64,000 nt of DNA from Pseudomonas kuykendallii (lineage in GTDB: Bacteria; Pseudomonadota; Gammaproteobacteria; Pseudomonadales; Pseudomonadaceae). The position numbers were made by a program, and so were the translations under genes. The notes beneath the pieces were generated by a model, which was not told where the DNA came from, did no database searches, and saw only the letters and a program-made list of their open reading frames with translations. The stretch covers positions 434,001 through 498,000 of the forward strand of contig NZ_FNNU01000003.1 of the NCBI RefSeq assembly GCF_900106975.1. The letters run 5' to 3'. Every line of letters starts with the position of its first letter. Positions within the stretch are counted from its first letter, which is position 1. Below, one piece after another: positions 36,460 to 44,818 of the stretch.

Positions 36460-37365
36460 ATGTCTGATCCACTCGCAGAGGTAGTCACCCTTCTGCAACC
36501 GGGCGCCTCGTTTTCCAAGATTGTCAGTGGCGCGGGGGCCTGGCGCGTAAACCGCTCGGTCGATGGCGAGCCGTTCTACTGCGCGATCCTCGAGGGAGGC
36601 AGTCGGCTGTCAGTCGCCGGCCAGCCCGCGATAACGTTGCACGCGGGCGACTTCGTGCTCATTCCAGCCGCCTACGACTTCACGATGATGAGCCGCCAGG
36701 CGATGGCAGAAGGAGACCCCGACACCCTCCCCGTCGAGGTACGGCCACGTGACATTCGCGTGGGCAGGCAGGACATCCCGGTCGATGTTCAATTGTTGAT
36801 AGGACACTGCACCTTCGGCTCTCCGGATGCCGCGCTGCTGGTGACGCTGTTACCCCAGCTGATACACGTTCGCGGCGAACGCCGACTGGCAACGCTGCTG
36901 GAACTCGTTACCGAGGAGGCGCGCGGCCAGCGCCCGGCACGGGATTTCATCCTTGCGCACCTGCTGGAAGTACTGTTCATCGAAGCGCTGCGCTCCACTG
37001 CAACCGAAACCGCGCCGGCCGGCCTGCTGCGCGGACTCGGCGATGAACGCCTGGCCGTGGCGATACGCCGGATGCACGAATATCCGGACCAGCCCTGGAC
37101 GGTGGCGCAGCTCGCACGGGAAGCGGCGCTCTCCCGCTCCACCTTTTTCGAACGTTTCAAACAGGCGCTGGGCATGGCGCCGATGGCGTATCTGCTTACC
37201 TGGCGAATGGCGCTGGCAAAGAAACTGCTGCGTGGCCGGGACGCCAGTATCAGCGAGATTGCACAGCGTATCGGTTACAGCTCCGTGAGCGCATTCAGCG
37301 TTGCCTTTACGCGCTATACAGGGCTTGCGCCCGGGCGTTACTCACGGAAAGAAATCGCCATATAG
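36460..37365 (+). CDS. AraC-family regulator with cupin_6-type sensor
   Basis: The protein has 301 aa. The N-terminal cupin_6-like domain (residues 5-175) contains LEGGSRLSVAGQPAITLHAG followed by DFVLIPAAYDF. The C-terminal helix-turn-helices lie at about 205-295 (VAQLAREAALSRSTFFERFK and ISEIAQRIGYSSVSAFSVAF). A good AGGAG ribosome site precedes the ATG by about 8 nt. Divergent pairing with the SDR gene suggests control of that gene. Inducer unknown. Confidence 0.9.
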   Translation: MSDPLAEVVTLLQPGASFSKIVSGAGAWRVNRSVDGEPFYCAILEGGSRLSVAGQPAITLHAGDFVLIPAAYDFTMMSRQAMAEGDPDTLPVEVRPRDIRVGRQDIPVDVQLLIGHCTFGSPDAALLVTLLPQLIHVRGERRLATLLELVTEEARGQRPARDFILAHLLEVLFIEALRSTATETAPAGLLRGLGDERLAVAIRRMHEYPDQPWTVAQLAREAALSRSTFFERFKQALGMAPMAYLLTWRMALAKKLLRGRDASISEIAQRIGYSSVSAFSVAFTRYTGLAPGRYSRKEIAI

Positions 37366-37405
37366 ATGCCTCACCCAGCTCTGCCTGGACCTGGCTATCC
37401 CACGC

Positions 37406-38551
37406 CTACCCCGCCACGTTTCGATCCGAGACGGCAGCGATGAACGCGCGCAAGTCCGTCAGCATCAGTTCCGGCTCTTCCCATGCCGCGAAGTGGCCGC
37501 CCGCGGGCATGTCGGTCCAGTGCACGATGTTGAAGGTCTTCTCGGCGAACGAACGCGGTGGCGGTATGAACACCGGGTCGCGAAAGGCTGCGAACCCGGT
37601 CGGCACGCCGATGTGCGTACCCGCCGTGAACCTGCCCGATCCTTCGAGTCGCTTGCCCTGGTAGATCCAGGTGGCCGTCACCACCGAGGATGTCGCCACG
37701 TAGAGCATGATGTTGGTGAGCAGTTGCTCCTCGGAGAACCGGCTCCAGATATCCGGATCGCCGTGCGCGTTGCGGGGCAGGTCCGCCCAGTTACCGAACT
37801 TTTCGAGTATCCAGGCGGCGGCTCCGACCGGGCTGTCCGCCATCGCTACGCCGAGGCTCTGGGGTCGGGTTTCCTGCTCGTGGCTGTAGCCGGTCTCCCG
37901 GTCGAGCAGCGCGTCGCGCCTGGCCACGAAGGCTTCTTCCTCGGCGGTGGACGGGGTGATGCCCTCGGCGATGAGATCGGCCATGTTCAGGTGAATGCCG
38001 AGCAGGGCTTCGGGGCGATCGTGCGCCATCCAGCCGGCGATGCCGGAGCCCCAGTCGCCGCCCTGAACGATGTAGCGGGCCGTCCCGAACAGCTGGCTCA
38101 TCAGCCCGTGCATGAGCGCGGCGGCGCGGCGTGGGCCGATGACGCCGGTGATCGGCCGGGAGAAGGCGAAGCCCGGGAGCGACGGAACGATCACGTCGTG
38201 CCCGTCCTGGGCGAGTGGATCGAGGAGTGCTTCGAACTCGAGAAAGGAGCCCGGCCAGCCGTGGAGCAACAGCAGCGGCGGCTTGGAACCGTCGCCTCGC
38301 ACATGGATGAAGTGAATCCGCTCGCCCTCGACGTCGGCGGTGAAGTGCGGCCGCTGATTGAGGCTGCGCTCCACCCGTCGCCAGTCGTAGGTGTCTTGCC
38401 AGTAGGCGACCAGGCGCTTGAGATCGGCGATGCCGACACCCGACGACCACCCACCGGTATCGGGCATCTGGCTCCAGTCATAGGCGGCCACCTTGGCGCC
38501 GAGGGTGGCGAGACGTTCAGACGGTATATGGATCTCGTAGGGTGAAATCAT
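37406..38551 (-). CDS. Epoxide hydrolase (EHN-type alpha/beta hydrolase)
   Basis: This 381-aa protein has an N-terminal EHN domain (PYEIHIPSERLATLGAKVAA, WSSGVGIADLKRLVAYWQDT). The alpha/beta-hydrolase core follows: LLLLHGWPGSFLEF near 115 carries the oxyanion HGWPG, VQGGDWGSGIAGWMA near 200 carries the nucleophilic aspartate, and GGHFAAWEEP near 355 carries the histidine. This is the microsomal-type epoxide hydrolase plan, opening epoxides to diols. AAGGA lies 7 nt before the ATG at 38551. It diverges from a LysR gene. Confidence 0.88.
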   Translation of the reverse strand: MISPYEIHIPSERLATLGAKVAAYDWSQMPDTGGWSSGVGIADLKRLVAYWQDTYDWRRVERSLNQRPHFTADVEGERIHFIHVRGDGSKPPLLLLHGWPGSFLEFEALLDPLAQDGHDVIVPSLPGFAFSRPITGVIGPRRAAALMHGLMSQLFGTARYIVQGGDWGSGIAGWMAHDRPEALLGIHLNMADLIAEGITPSTAEEEAFVARRDALLDRETGYSHEQETRPQSLGVAMADSPVGAAAWILEKFGNWADLPRNAHGDPDIWSRFSEEQLLTNIMLYVATSSVVTATWIYQGKRLEGSGRFTAGTHIGVPTGFAAFRDPVFIPPPRSFAEKTFNIVHWTDMPAGGHFAAWEEPELMLTDLRAFIAAVSDRNVAG

Positions 38552-38742
38552 GAGTGTGTCCTTGTGAGGTAGCGGCCTGACGTGGACGCGCCATCGGCGT
38601 GCCCGCCAACGGATCACGCCCAGGCCTCTGGAAAGGATCTGGCGCATTGCGCCTCCAGACGCAACAATGCCTCCCGATAATCCCCATGTTAACCCGGTAA
38701 TTGCGCCAAAGACCTTTGCAGATGGCGCACAGGTGCTCATTT

Positions 38743-39624
38743 ATGGATGTGGCTGGCGATCTGGAAACCTTCACCCTGGTGGCCGAAACCGGCAGCTTTT
38801 CCGCGGCGGGCCGACGCCTTGGCCTCGCCCCCTCCTCCGTCGCACGCGTCGTCGATCGCCTCGAGGCGCGACTCGGCGTGCGCCTGCTGCTCCGGACGAC
38901 CCGCTCGCTGACCCTGACGGCAGAAGGCGCGACCTACCTGTCCTCGGCCCGGCGGATTCTGGCGGACCTCAGGGAAACCGAACACCTCATCTCCGAGCAG
39001 AGTTCGCCGCGCGGACGGCTGCGGGTGAGTGCGTCGATCCTCTACGGAAAGACCTTCCTCGTGCCGCTCCTGGGCGCATTCATCGAGCGGCATCCGGGCG
39101 TGCTGGTGGACATCAACCTCACCGACACGGTGGTGGACATCGCCGCCGGCCAGGCGGACGTGGCCCTGCGGCTGGGCACCCTGCCCGATAGCCCCCTCAC
39201 GGCACGCGCACTGGGCAAGACGCACAAGGTGATCGTGGCATCGCCCCGCTACCTGGCCCGCCGCGGAACGCCGCAGGTGCCGGAGGATTTGCTCGACCAC
39301 GATTGCATCAACTTCAACTTCAGGCGCGCCGCGCCCGACTGGCCGTTTCGCAAGGACGGCCGCGATTACTCGCTGACGGTCAAAGGCAGCGTCGAAACCA
39401 ACAACGGCGACACCCAGGGCCAGCTCGCCGCGCAAGGCATCGGCATCGCCCGGGTATGCGCCGAGACGGTGGAACACGCGATCAGGTCGGGCGAACTGGT
39501 GCCGCTGCTGGAGGCCTTCAACCCCGGTGACGGTGAAGAGATTCACGTGGTGTTCATGGGCGGCGCGCACGTCCCGGCCCGGGTACGCTGCTTCGTCGAT
39601 TACCTCGTGGAGAGCTTCCGGTAG
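38743..39624 (+). CDS. LysR-family regulator
   Basis: The protein has 293 aa from the ATG at 38743, with AGGTG about 8 nt upstream; in-frame ATGs exist at 38722 and further up. The helix-turn-helix (LETFTLVAETGSFSAAGRRL, LAPSSVARVVDRLEARLGVR) is at residues 5-63, and the effector domain follows from 90 (GRLRVSASILYGKTFLVPLL). It is divergent from the epoxide hydrolase (191-bp gap), which is the likely target. The effector is unknown. Confidence 0.9.
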   Translation: MDVAGDLETFTLVAETGSFSAAGRRLGLAPSSVARVVDRLEARLGVRLLLRTTRSLTLTAEGATYLSSARRILADLRETEHLISEQSSPRGRLRVSASILYGKTFLVPLLGAFIERHPGVLVDINLTDTVVDIAAGQADVALRLGTLPDSPLTARALGKTHKVIVASPRYLARRGTPQVPEDLLDHDCINFNFRRAAPDWPFRKDGRDYSLTVKGSVETNNGDTQGQLAAQGIGIARVCAETVEHAIRSGELVPLLEAFNPGDGEEIHVVFMGGAHVPARVRCFVDYLVESFR

Positions 39625-39652
39625 GCGCTCGTTGGCCGGGCGCCCGCGCGGG

Positions 39653-40450
39653 TCAGGCTTTCAGCGCAAGCCACTGCGAAACGGCGCTGTTGAACTGCTC
39701 GGTGCAGTCCACCATCACCCAATGGGAAGCCTTGAAGGACTCGGCCTCGCAGCCCGCCGTGGCGCTCAGGCGCCGCAACCATTCTTCGGAATGGAACTGG
39801 AACGGCTTGTGCCGCCCGTATGCGTAGAAGATCGGGCACGCCAGTTCAGTGGGTCCGATCAGGGCCTTCAACCCGCCGAGGGCACCCATCCAGCGCATGG
39901 CGTAGGGATAGCTCATGCCGGCATGAACGCTGGCTTCATCGGCCTTGCAGCGCAGGAATCTTGCGATCGCGCGGGCCACGCGGTTGCCCAGCGCGCCCTT
40001 GATGTACCAGGTCAGTGCCAGCGGCATCTGGTACGCGAAGATCATCAACTTGGCACGCAGGCTCAGCGCGCGGGCAAACGCCGGCGAAGTTGCATCGCCC
40101 ACGTCGACGGCAACCACTCGCGCCACCTTGTTCGGGTGGAGCGCGGCGAAATGAAAGCCGAACAGGCAGCCCCAGTCGTGAAGCATCAGCGTGACCGGGC
40201 CGTTCGGGCTGACCTCGTTCACCACGGCGAGCATCAGCGCCATCAGTTCGCGGACGGAGAAGCCGCGCGTGGCGGGATCGTCGAAGCCTGGCAGGGTGAA
40301 CCTCACGCACCGGTGCGTGCGCTTGAAATGCCGCACCTGCCCTTCCCATATCTCATGGGTGTCCGGCCAGCCGTGCAGCATCACGAAGGTGTCGGGGCCG
40401 TCGCCGTCGATGTGTACCCGAATGCCGGAAACGATCAGTTCACTGTGCAC
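39653..40450 (-). CDS. Alpha/beta hydrolase with aspartate nucleophile
   Basis: This 265-aa protein has an HGWPDT oxyanion motif near residue 26 and nucleophile elbow MLHDWGCLFGFHFAA near 90. There the aspartate of HDWG replaces serine, as in haloalkane dehalogenases and soluble epoxide hydrolases. The catalytic histidine is probably in FKASHWVMVD near 245. It could open epoxides or hydrolyse C-halogen bonds. It is the last gene of a four-gene minus-strand operon headed by a DECR-like SDR; the 128-bp gap before it may hold an internal promoter. Confidence 0.85.
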   Translation of the reverse strand: MHSELIVSGIRVHIDGDGPDTFVMLHGWPDTHEIWEGQVRHFKRTHRCVRFTLPGFDDPATRGFSVRELMALMLAVVNEVSPNGPVTLMLHDWGCLFGFHFAALHPNKVARVVAVDVGDATSPAFARALSLRAKLMIFAYQMPLALTWYIKGALGNRVARAIARFLRCKADEASVHAGMSYPYAMRWMGALGGLKALIGPTELACPIFYAYGRHKPFQFHSEEWLRRLSATAGCEAESFKASHWVMVDCTEQFNSAVSQWLALKA

Positions 40451-40578
40451 GCTTGTCTCTCCGCAAAGCCCGTCAAGGGCCGTTCATCCGGCAGGCACCC
40501 GGCTGCCCTGGCGCTTCGACCTTGGCTGCAAGCGCCTGTGCGCTCCGGCCTCGATGCGTTCACGGCAGGGCGCTGGAA

Positions 40579-40890
40579 CTAGCCAACGACCTGGCTGACG
40601 AGCACGACCGGGGCGATGTCCGTGTAGTGGGGACAATCTGCGCCGAGCGCCTTGCCTTCGGCTCCCATCGCCGCCTTGAAGGTGTCGAGGTCGTCGAAGA
40701 ACAGGTGCGCCGCCGCGACGCTCGCAGGCAAGGTGTCGCCGCGCTCATGCAACGTCTGGTCGATCTCCAGCTTCAACAGCCCATGAGCGCCCAGGCGCTC
40801 ACGGATCAGCCGCGCATGCGCGCCCTGGTAGTAGCTGTGGTCGAACCGGTAGCCCTCATGGGGCGGGTATGAAACGGTCACTCTGATCAT
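40579..40890 (-). CDS. EthD-family protein
   Basis: This 103-aa protein has an EthD-like ferredoxin fold. It begins MIRVTVSYPPHEGYRFDHSY with the conserved YYQGAHARLIRERL, where the family has a YYxxxHxPL-like stretch, and ends LVSQVVG. EthD proteins act with ether- or ring-cleaving systems and are often small accessory enzymes of unclear role. The start at 40890 is preferred; upstream frame positions have no site. It lies between the FAD enzyme and the hydrolase in the same operon. Confidence 0.8.
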   Translation of the reverse strand: MIRVTVSYPPHEGYRFDHSYYQGAHARLIRERLGAHGLLKLEIDQTLHERGDTLPASVAAAHLFFDDLDTFKAAMGAEGKALGADCPHYTDIAPVVLVSQVVG

Positions 40891-40918
40891 GGTGTTCACC
40901 GATGAAAGGGGTAGAGGG

Positions 40919-42526
40919 TCAAGCGTGCTCTCGCAGCTCCCTGAACAGGTCACGGCCCAGCGCCGCGGATGCCGCCAGCAGCCCGCCAACCATGGCGCCG
41001 CTGACGCCCCCCATGCCGACGTCCTGGCCGGCGAAGAGCAAGCCCTTCACCGGGCTGAAGGCGCGGGTCCAGCGCTGCTCATAGCGCTCCGGCGTCGGGG
41101 CGAACGACATGAAGTCGCCACGCGTTCGGCCGAGGAAATCGTTGAAGCTCACCGGCGTGGCCAACTCGGCATGGACGACATGGCCGCGCGCCTTCGGATA
41201 GAAGCGGTAGACCTGTTCGAGCATCTCCTCGGCGAGGCGAACCTTGAGGCCTTCGTATTCGTCGCCGCGACGCTTCCACCGCGTATCGCTGAACGGCTTC
41301 CACAGGTTCCAGTCGGTGAAGCTGCAGATGTCCATGGTGGTGCGGCCGGGATAGCGCTGTTCCCAGGTCGGGTCCTTGGCCGAGGGTTGCGAGATGAAGT
41401 GCAGCGGCATCGGGCGGTTGGCCGAATCCTGAACGTAGTGCTGCCAGTCTTCGGTCTGCCTGGCGCTCCTGTGAATCCAGATATTGGCCGGGCCAACCTC
41501 CAGCTCCGCGTTGCCTGCATCCAGCCCGACGTTGAGTACGACCGCCGGCAGCGTGCTCGGCATGGCCTGGGCCTTGGCGTTGATCTGCGCAACGTCCGGG
41601 CTCTCGCTGGCGAGCATGCCCAGCGTCTGGCGGATGCCGATACCGCTGATGACCTGCGGCGCTTCGAGCACCTCGCCGCCAGCCATGCGCACGCCGACGA
41701 CACGGCCGCCGTGCTCGACGACCGCGACGACGTCGGCCCCTGCCAGCACCATCCCGCCGGCACTGCGAATGGTCTGCGAAATCAGGTCCGCGATGACCTG
41801 CGCACCGCCGATGGGATAGCTCGCACCCTCGAGGTAATGGCGGATGACGGCCGCGTGCACCGAGAACGAGGCCACGCTCGGCAGGCTCGCGTAATCGCCG
41901 AAATGACCACAGAGCACGGCGATCAGCTTCTCGTTGCGGGTGATCGACTGCAGCACTTCCCGCGCGGTTTTCCCGGCCAGCGGCATGAAGCGCGGCGCGA
42001 CCTGATCGAATGCCTTGTCCGCGAGTTGTTCCGGCATGGCCCGTACCGCGAGGAACTCGCCCGCCGGGCGGCTGGCTTCGTTGACCAGCTCGATGTAGCG
42101 GTCGATGGCGTCCGCCTCTTCGGGGAAGTAGTCCTTCATCCGCTCGCGGAAGGCCGCGCTGCCCGCGTGGTAATCGAACACCTCGTCGCCGACCGCGATC
42201 CTGTTGTAGATGTCGGGCATCTTCTGCCATTTCAGTGCCCCGCGCGTCACCTTGTCGAACAGGCTCGACAGGGTGCCGGCGCGATGAACCTCGCCGACGT
42301 AATGAAGGCCCACGTCCCACTCGAATCCGGGCCGCTTGAACACCTGCAGGCAGCCACCGATGACCGCGTGGCGTTCGAGCACCAGCACCTTCTTGCCTTC
42401 GAGCGCCAGCAAGGCGGCGGCCGTGAGCCCGCCGGCTCCAGAACCGACGACGATTACGTCCGGTTTCGTTCCCAGGTCGCCCCGCGCGAGCGCGCGCTTG
42501 TAGCTCGAATTAGCGTCGTTTTTCAT
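40919..42526 (-). CDS. FAD-dependent desaturase/saturase of the CrtI/RetSat family
   Basis: This 535-aa protein has a dinucleotide-binding site GSGAGG at residues 28-33 within DVIVVGSGAGGLTAAALLAL. It has the CrtI-type continuation VLERHAVIGGCLQVFKRPG and a C-terminal flavin motif FAGQDVGMGGVSGAMVGG near 500. The family spans carotenoid desaturases, retinol saturase and steroid/terpenoid-type oxidoreductases; the substrate here is unknown. AGGA lies 7 nt before the ATG at 42526. It follows the SDR by 46 bp and precedes EthD by 28 bp. Confidence 0.86.
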   Translation of the reverse strand: MKNDANSSYKRALARGDLGTKPDVIVVGSGAGGLTAAALLALEGKKVLVLERHAVIGGCLQVFKRPGFEWDVGLHYVGEVHRAGTLSSLFDKVTRGALKWQKMPDIYNRIAVGDEVFDYHAGSAAFRERMKDYFPEEADAIDRYIELVNEASRPAGEFLAVRAMPEQLADKAFDQVAPRFMPLAGKTAREVLQSITRNEKLIAVLCGHFGDYASLPSVASFSVHAAVIRHYLEGASYPIGGAQVIADLISQTIRSAGGMVLAGADVVAVVEHGGRVVGVRMAGGEVLEAPQVISGIGIRQTLGMLASESPDVAQINAKAQAMPSTLPAVVLNVGLDAGNAELEVGPANIWIHRSARQTEDWQHYVQDSANRPMPLHFISQPSAKDPTWEQRYPGRTTMDICSFTDWNLWKPFSDTRWKRRGDEYEGLKVRLAEEMLEQVYRFYPKARGHVVHAELATPVSFNDFLGRTRGDFMSFAPTPERYEQRWTRAFSPVKGLLFAGQDVGMGGVSGAMVGGLLAASAALGRDLFRELREHA

Positions 42527-42572
42527 TGTTGTTTTCCTGATGAAGTGGAGCATGCCCGGTGCGGTCGCACGC

Positions 42573-43361
42573 TCAGGCAGAGGGGCCGAACAACCCGGGG
42601 CCGGCCAGCGAGGCACCGCCATCGACGGGCAGCACCACGCCAGTCACGTAATCGCAGACCGAGGAACTGAGCATGACGGCGACCTTGGCCACCGAGTTGA
42701 GATCGCCGTAGCGACGCAGCGGAAGATTGCGAATGACCGCCTCGCGCGCCTCGGCGGTGGGCGTCAGGCGCGCCATCCCTTCCGTACCGTCGATGGGGCC
42801 GGGAACGATGGAGTTGACCCTGATACCCTCCGGGCCCCATTCCATGGCGAGCACGCGGGTAAGCATGTCCACGCCAGCCTTGGCCGCGCAGACATGTGCC
42901 TGCAGCGGCGTGGCAATGGATGCCTGCGGGGCGGAGATGTTGATGATCGACGCGCCAGGCTTGGTCAGGAACGGATAGGCCGCGCGCAGCACATGGAAGC
43001 TGCCAAGCAGGTCGATATCCATGACGCTCTTGAAGCCGTTCGACGACATCACCGCCGCCGGTGCGACGAAGTTGCCGGCCGCCCCGGAGCACAGCACATC
43101 GATGCTGCCCCAGGCTTCATGAGTCCTGGAAAGCGCGTCCTGGACGCTGCTCAATTCCCGGACGTCGCCGGTGAAACCCATGGCTTCGCCGCCCAGCGCG
43201 CGCAGGCTGGCGAGCGCGCTGTCCACGCGTTCCGCCGACCGGCTGAACACCGCCACGCGTGCGCCTGCGGCGGCGAACGCCTTGGCTATGCCGAGGTTGA
43301 TGCCGCTGGTGCCGCCGGCTACGAATACAGTTTTTCCGATGAACTCGCTCTGATCCAGCAT
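42573..43361 (-). CDS. SDR of the 2,4-dienoyl-CoA reductase type
   Basis: This 262-aa SDR has the cofactor loop AGGTSGINLGIAKAF at residues 15-29. The usual catalytic YxxxK is not present: the lysine region reads AHVCAAKAGVDMLTRVLAME. The nearby EWGPEGIRVNSIVPGPIDGTEG is characteristic of DECR-type 2,4-dienoyl-CoA reductases, which lack the classical tyrosine. It therefore probably reduces a conjugated enoyl substrate. AGGAG lies 8 nt before the ATG at 43361. It is the first gene of the operon, divergent from a Crp/Fnr regulator. Confidence 0.87.
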   Translation of the reverse strand: MLDQSEFIGKTVFVAGGTSGINLGIAKAFAAAGARVAVFSRSAERVDSALASLRALGGEAMGFTGDVRELSSVQDALSRTHEAWGSIDVLCSGAAGNFVAPAAVMSSNGFKSVMDIDLLGSFHVLRAAYPFLTKPGASIINISAPQASIATPLQAHVCAAKAGVDMLTRVLAMEWGPEGIRVNSIVPGPIDGTEGMARLTPTAEAREAVIRNLPLRRYGDLNSVAKVAVMLSSSVCDYVTGVVLPVDGGASLAGPGLFGPSA

Positions 43362-43437
43362 TGCCGCCACTCCTGCCTGTAAATCGCTTGTTGTTGTGAG
43401 CGAGGACTAGGCTAGGGGCAGCCAAGGTGGCAGTCTG

Positions 43438-43456
43438 TCAAAAATTTGAATTTTGA
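43438..43456. promoter_or_regulatory. Palindrome in the SDR/Crp-Fnr divergent region
   Basis: TCAAAAATTTGAATTTTGA has outer arms TCAAAA/TTTTGA and an AT-rich centre, within a GC-rich region. It ends 9 nt before the Crp/Fnr start and lies about 77 bp from the SDR start. A Crp/Fnr protein could bind it and repress its own gene. This is inference; the half-site does not match the standard TGTGA or TTGAT. Confidence 0.5.
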
Positions 43457-43465
43457 ACCCACGCC

Positions 43466-44200
43466 ATGGACGTACCCGCAGACAGCGATTTCCTACTGAC
43501 CGTACTGGACAGGGACGAGTGGTTTTCCTCCTGCGCGGTCGAGCTCAAGCAGGCCCTGATTCGCGACGCCAGGATGCATGGGCTGCTCGCGGGAGAGGCG
43601 ATGTACCGCGACGGCGAACAGGCCAGGTACGCGCTGTTCTGCGTAATCGAGGGCGCCATCCGCCTCAGCAGCGCCCTGCGTGACGGCACACCCTCATTGC
43701 TGGTTTATCTGGAGCCCTGCCACTGGTTCGGCGACATCTCCCTGATCGACGGGCGACCGTACATTCGCGATGCAATCGCCGACATGGATTCACAGATCCT
43801 CTGCGTTCCCATGCACGCCTTCACCCAATGGCTGGACGAGCACCCCAGGTACTGGCGGGACATCGCCCGTCTGAGCATCAACAAGCTGCGCGTCGCCTAC
43901 CAGGTGATCGGCGAGCCGGGCGCGCTCCACCACCGGCTCGCCAGGCGCCTGTGGCTGATGGCGCAGGGGTTCGGCTCGCGCACGCAGAACCCGTCCCTGC
44001 ACCTGAGCGTTTCCCAGGAGCACCTGGCGCAGATGATGGGCAGCACCCGGCAGAGCATCAACGCGGCGCTGGCCAGGCTGGAGGGGCTCGGGCTGCTTAC
44101 CCAGGGCTACAAATCCATCGAGCTGTGTAACCTGACACAGCTGCTGAACCACGCGAACCGCCAAGACGTGGACGACGCGCCCGAGCGCTCCGGCGGCTGA
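43466..44200 (+). CDS. Crp/Fnr-family transcriptional regulator
   Basis: This 244-aa protein has an N-terminal cyclic-nucleotide-type beta-roll (ALFCVIEGAIRLSSALRDGT, WFGDISLIDGRPYIRDA), a dimer helix near 125-150 and a C-terminal helix-turn-helix (LSVSQEHLAQMMGSTRQSIN, then ALARLEGLGLLTQG). It has no Fnr-type cysteine cluster at the N-terminus, so it is not an Fe-S oxygen sensor of the Fnr kind. Divergent placement suggests control of the DECR-like/FAD/EthD/hydrolase operon. Confidence 0.88.
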   Translation: MDVPADSDFLLTVLDRDEWFSSCAVELKQALIRDARMHGLLAGEAMYRDGEQARYALFCVIEGAIRLSSALRDGTPSLLVYLEPCHWFGDISLIDGRPYIRDAIADMDSQILCVPMHAFTQWLDEHPRYWRDIARLSINKLRVAYQVIGEPGALHHRLARRLWLMAQGFGSRTQNPSLHLSVSQEHLAQMMGSTRQSINAALARLEGLGLLTQGYKSIELCNLTQLLNHANRQDVDDAPERSGG

Positions 44201-44257
44201 AGCGCGAAGAACCGCCGCTGCCGCAGCGTCGTGCGCTTACATCGGGCCCGCCGCGCC

Positions 44258-44818
44258 TCACCCGTAGGCCTGAACGAACAGTTCCACGGCGGCGCCGATT
44301 CGCGACTCGGTCACCTGCGCGGGATGGCTGTCCAGGCCGCCCGCCACCAGCAGCAGGAACTGCAGCGCGGCATGCTCGGGATCGGCGCAACGAACGGAGC
44401 GGGACAGCGCCTCTTCCAGATACGTCCGATACGGCCGATAGCGCTGTCGCCAGCGCTTCTGCAGCGTCCGGTTGGAGCGCAGCTCGATGTACGTCAGGGC
44501 GACGAAGGCCGGGTGCTCGCTTTGCCGCAGCAGCTCGGCGGCAGCCCGTCCCAGGCAGGCGCGCAGCTCGCCCTGCGCCGGGCAGGGCAGCGCCGGCTCG
44601 GGCATCTCGTCCAGCCAGCATTCGCAGACGGTGCGGAAAAGCTGCTCCTTGTCCCCGAAGTACATGTACAGGGTGGCCTTGGTCACGTCCGCGGCGTCCG
44701 CGATGGCCTGCATGTTCGCCTGGGCAAAACCCACCGCGGAAAACACGTTGCTCGCCGCCCACAGCATCTTGCGTCTTCGGCTATCCCGGCGTGCTTCCTT
44801 CTGCGCGAGGGGGCTCAT
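44258..44818 (-). CDS. TetR-family regulator (distal gene of the RND operon)
   Basis: The protein has 186 aa. The helix-turn-helix is at residues 15-60 (AASNVFSAVGFAQANMQAIA, DAADVTKATLYMYFGDKEQL), and a helical ligand domain follows. Its ATG overlaps the stop codon of the RND pump gene by 4 nt (ATGA), so it is made from the efflux operon transcript and could give feedback. It differs from the other TetR gene at 49079-49696. The ligand is unknown. Confidence 0.88.
   Translation of the reverse strand: MSPLAQKEARRDSRRRKMLWAASNVFSAVGFAQANMQAIADAADVTKATLYMYFGDKEQLFRTVCECWLDEMPEPALPCPAQGELRACLGRAAAELLRQSEHPAFVALTYIELRSNRTLQKRWRQRYRPYRTYLEEALSRSVRCADPEHAALQFLLLVAGGLDSHPAQVTESRIGAAVELFVQAYG

Noticed and set aside
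40889-42670. 593-codon plus-strand frame opposite the FAD enzyme
   Set aside because: Shadow of a gene with clear flavin motifs on the other strand.
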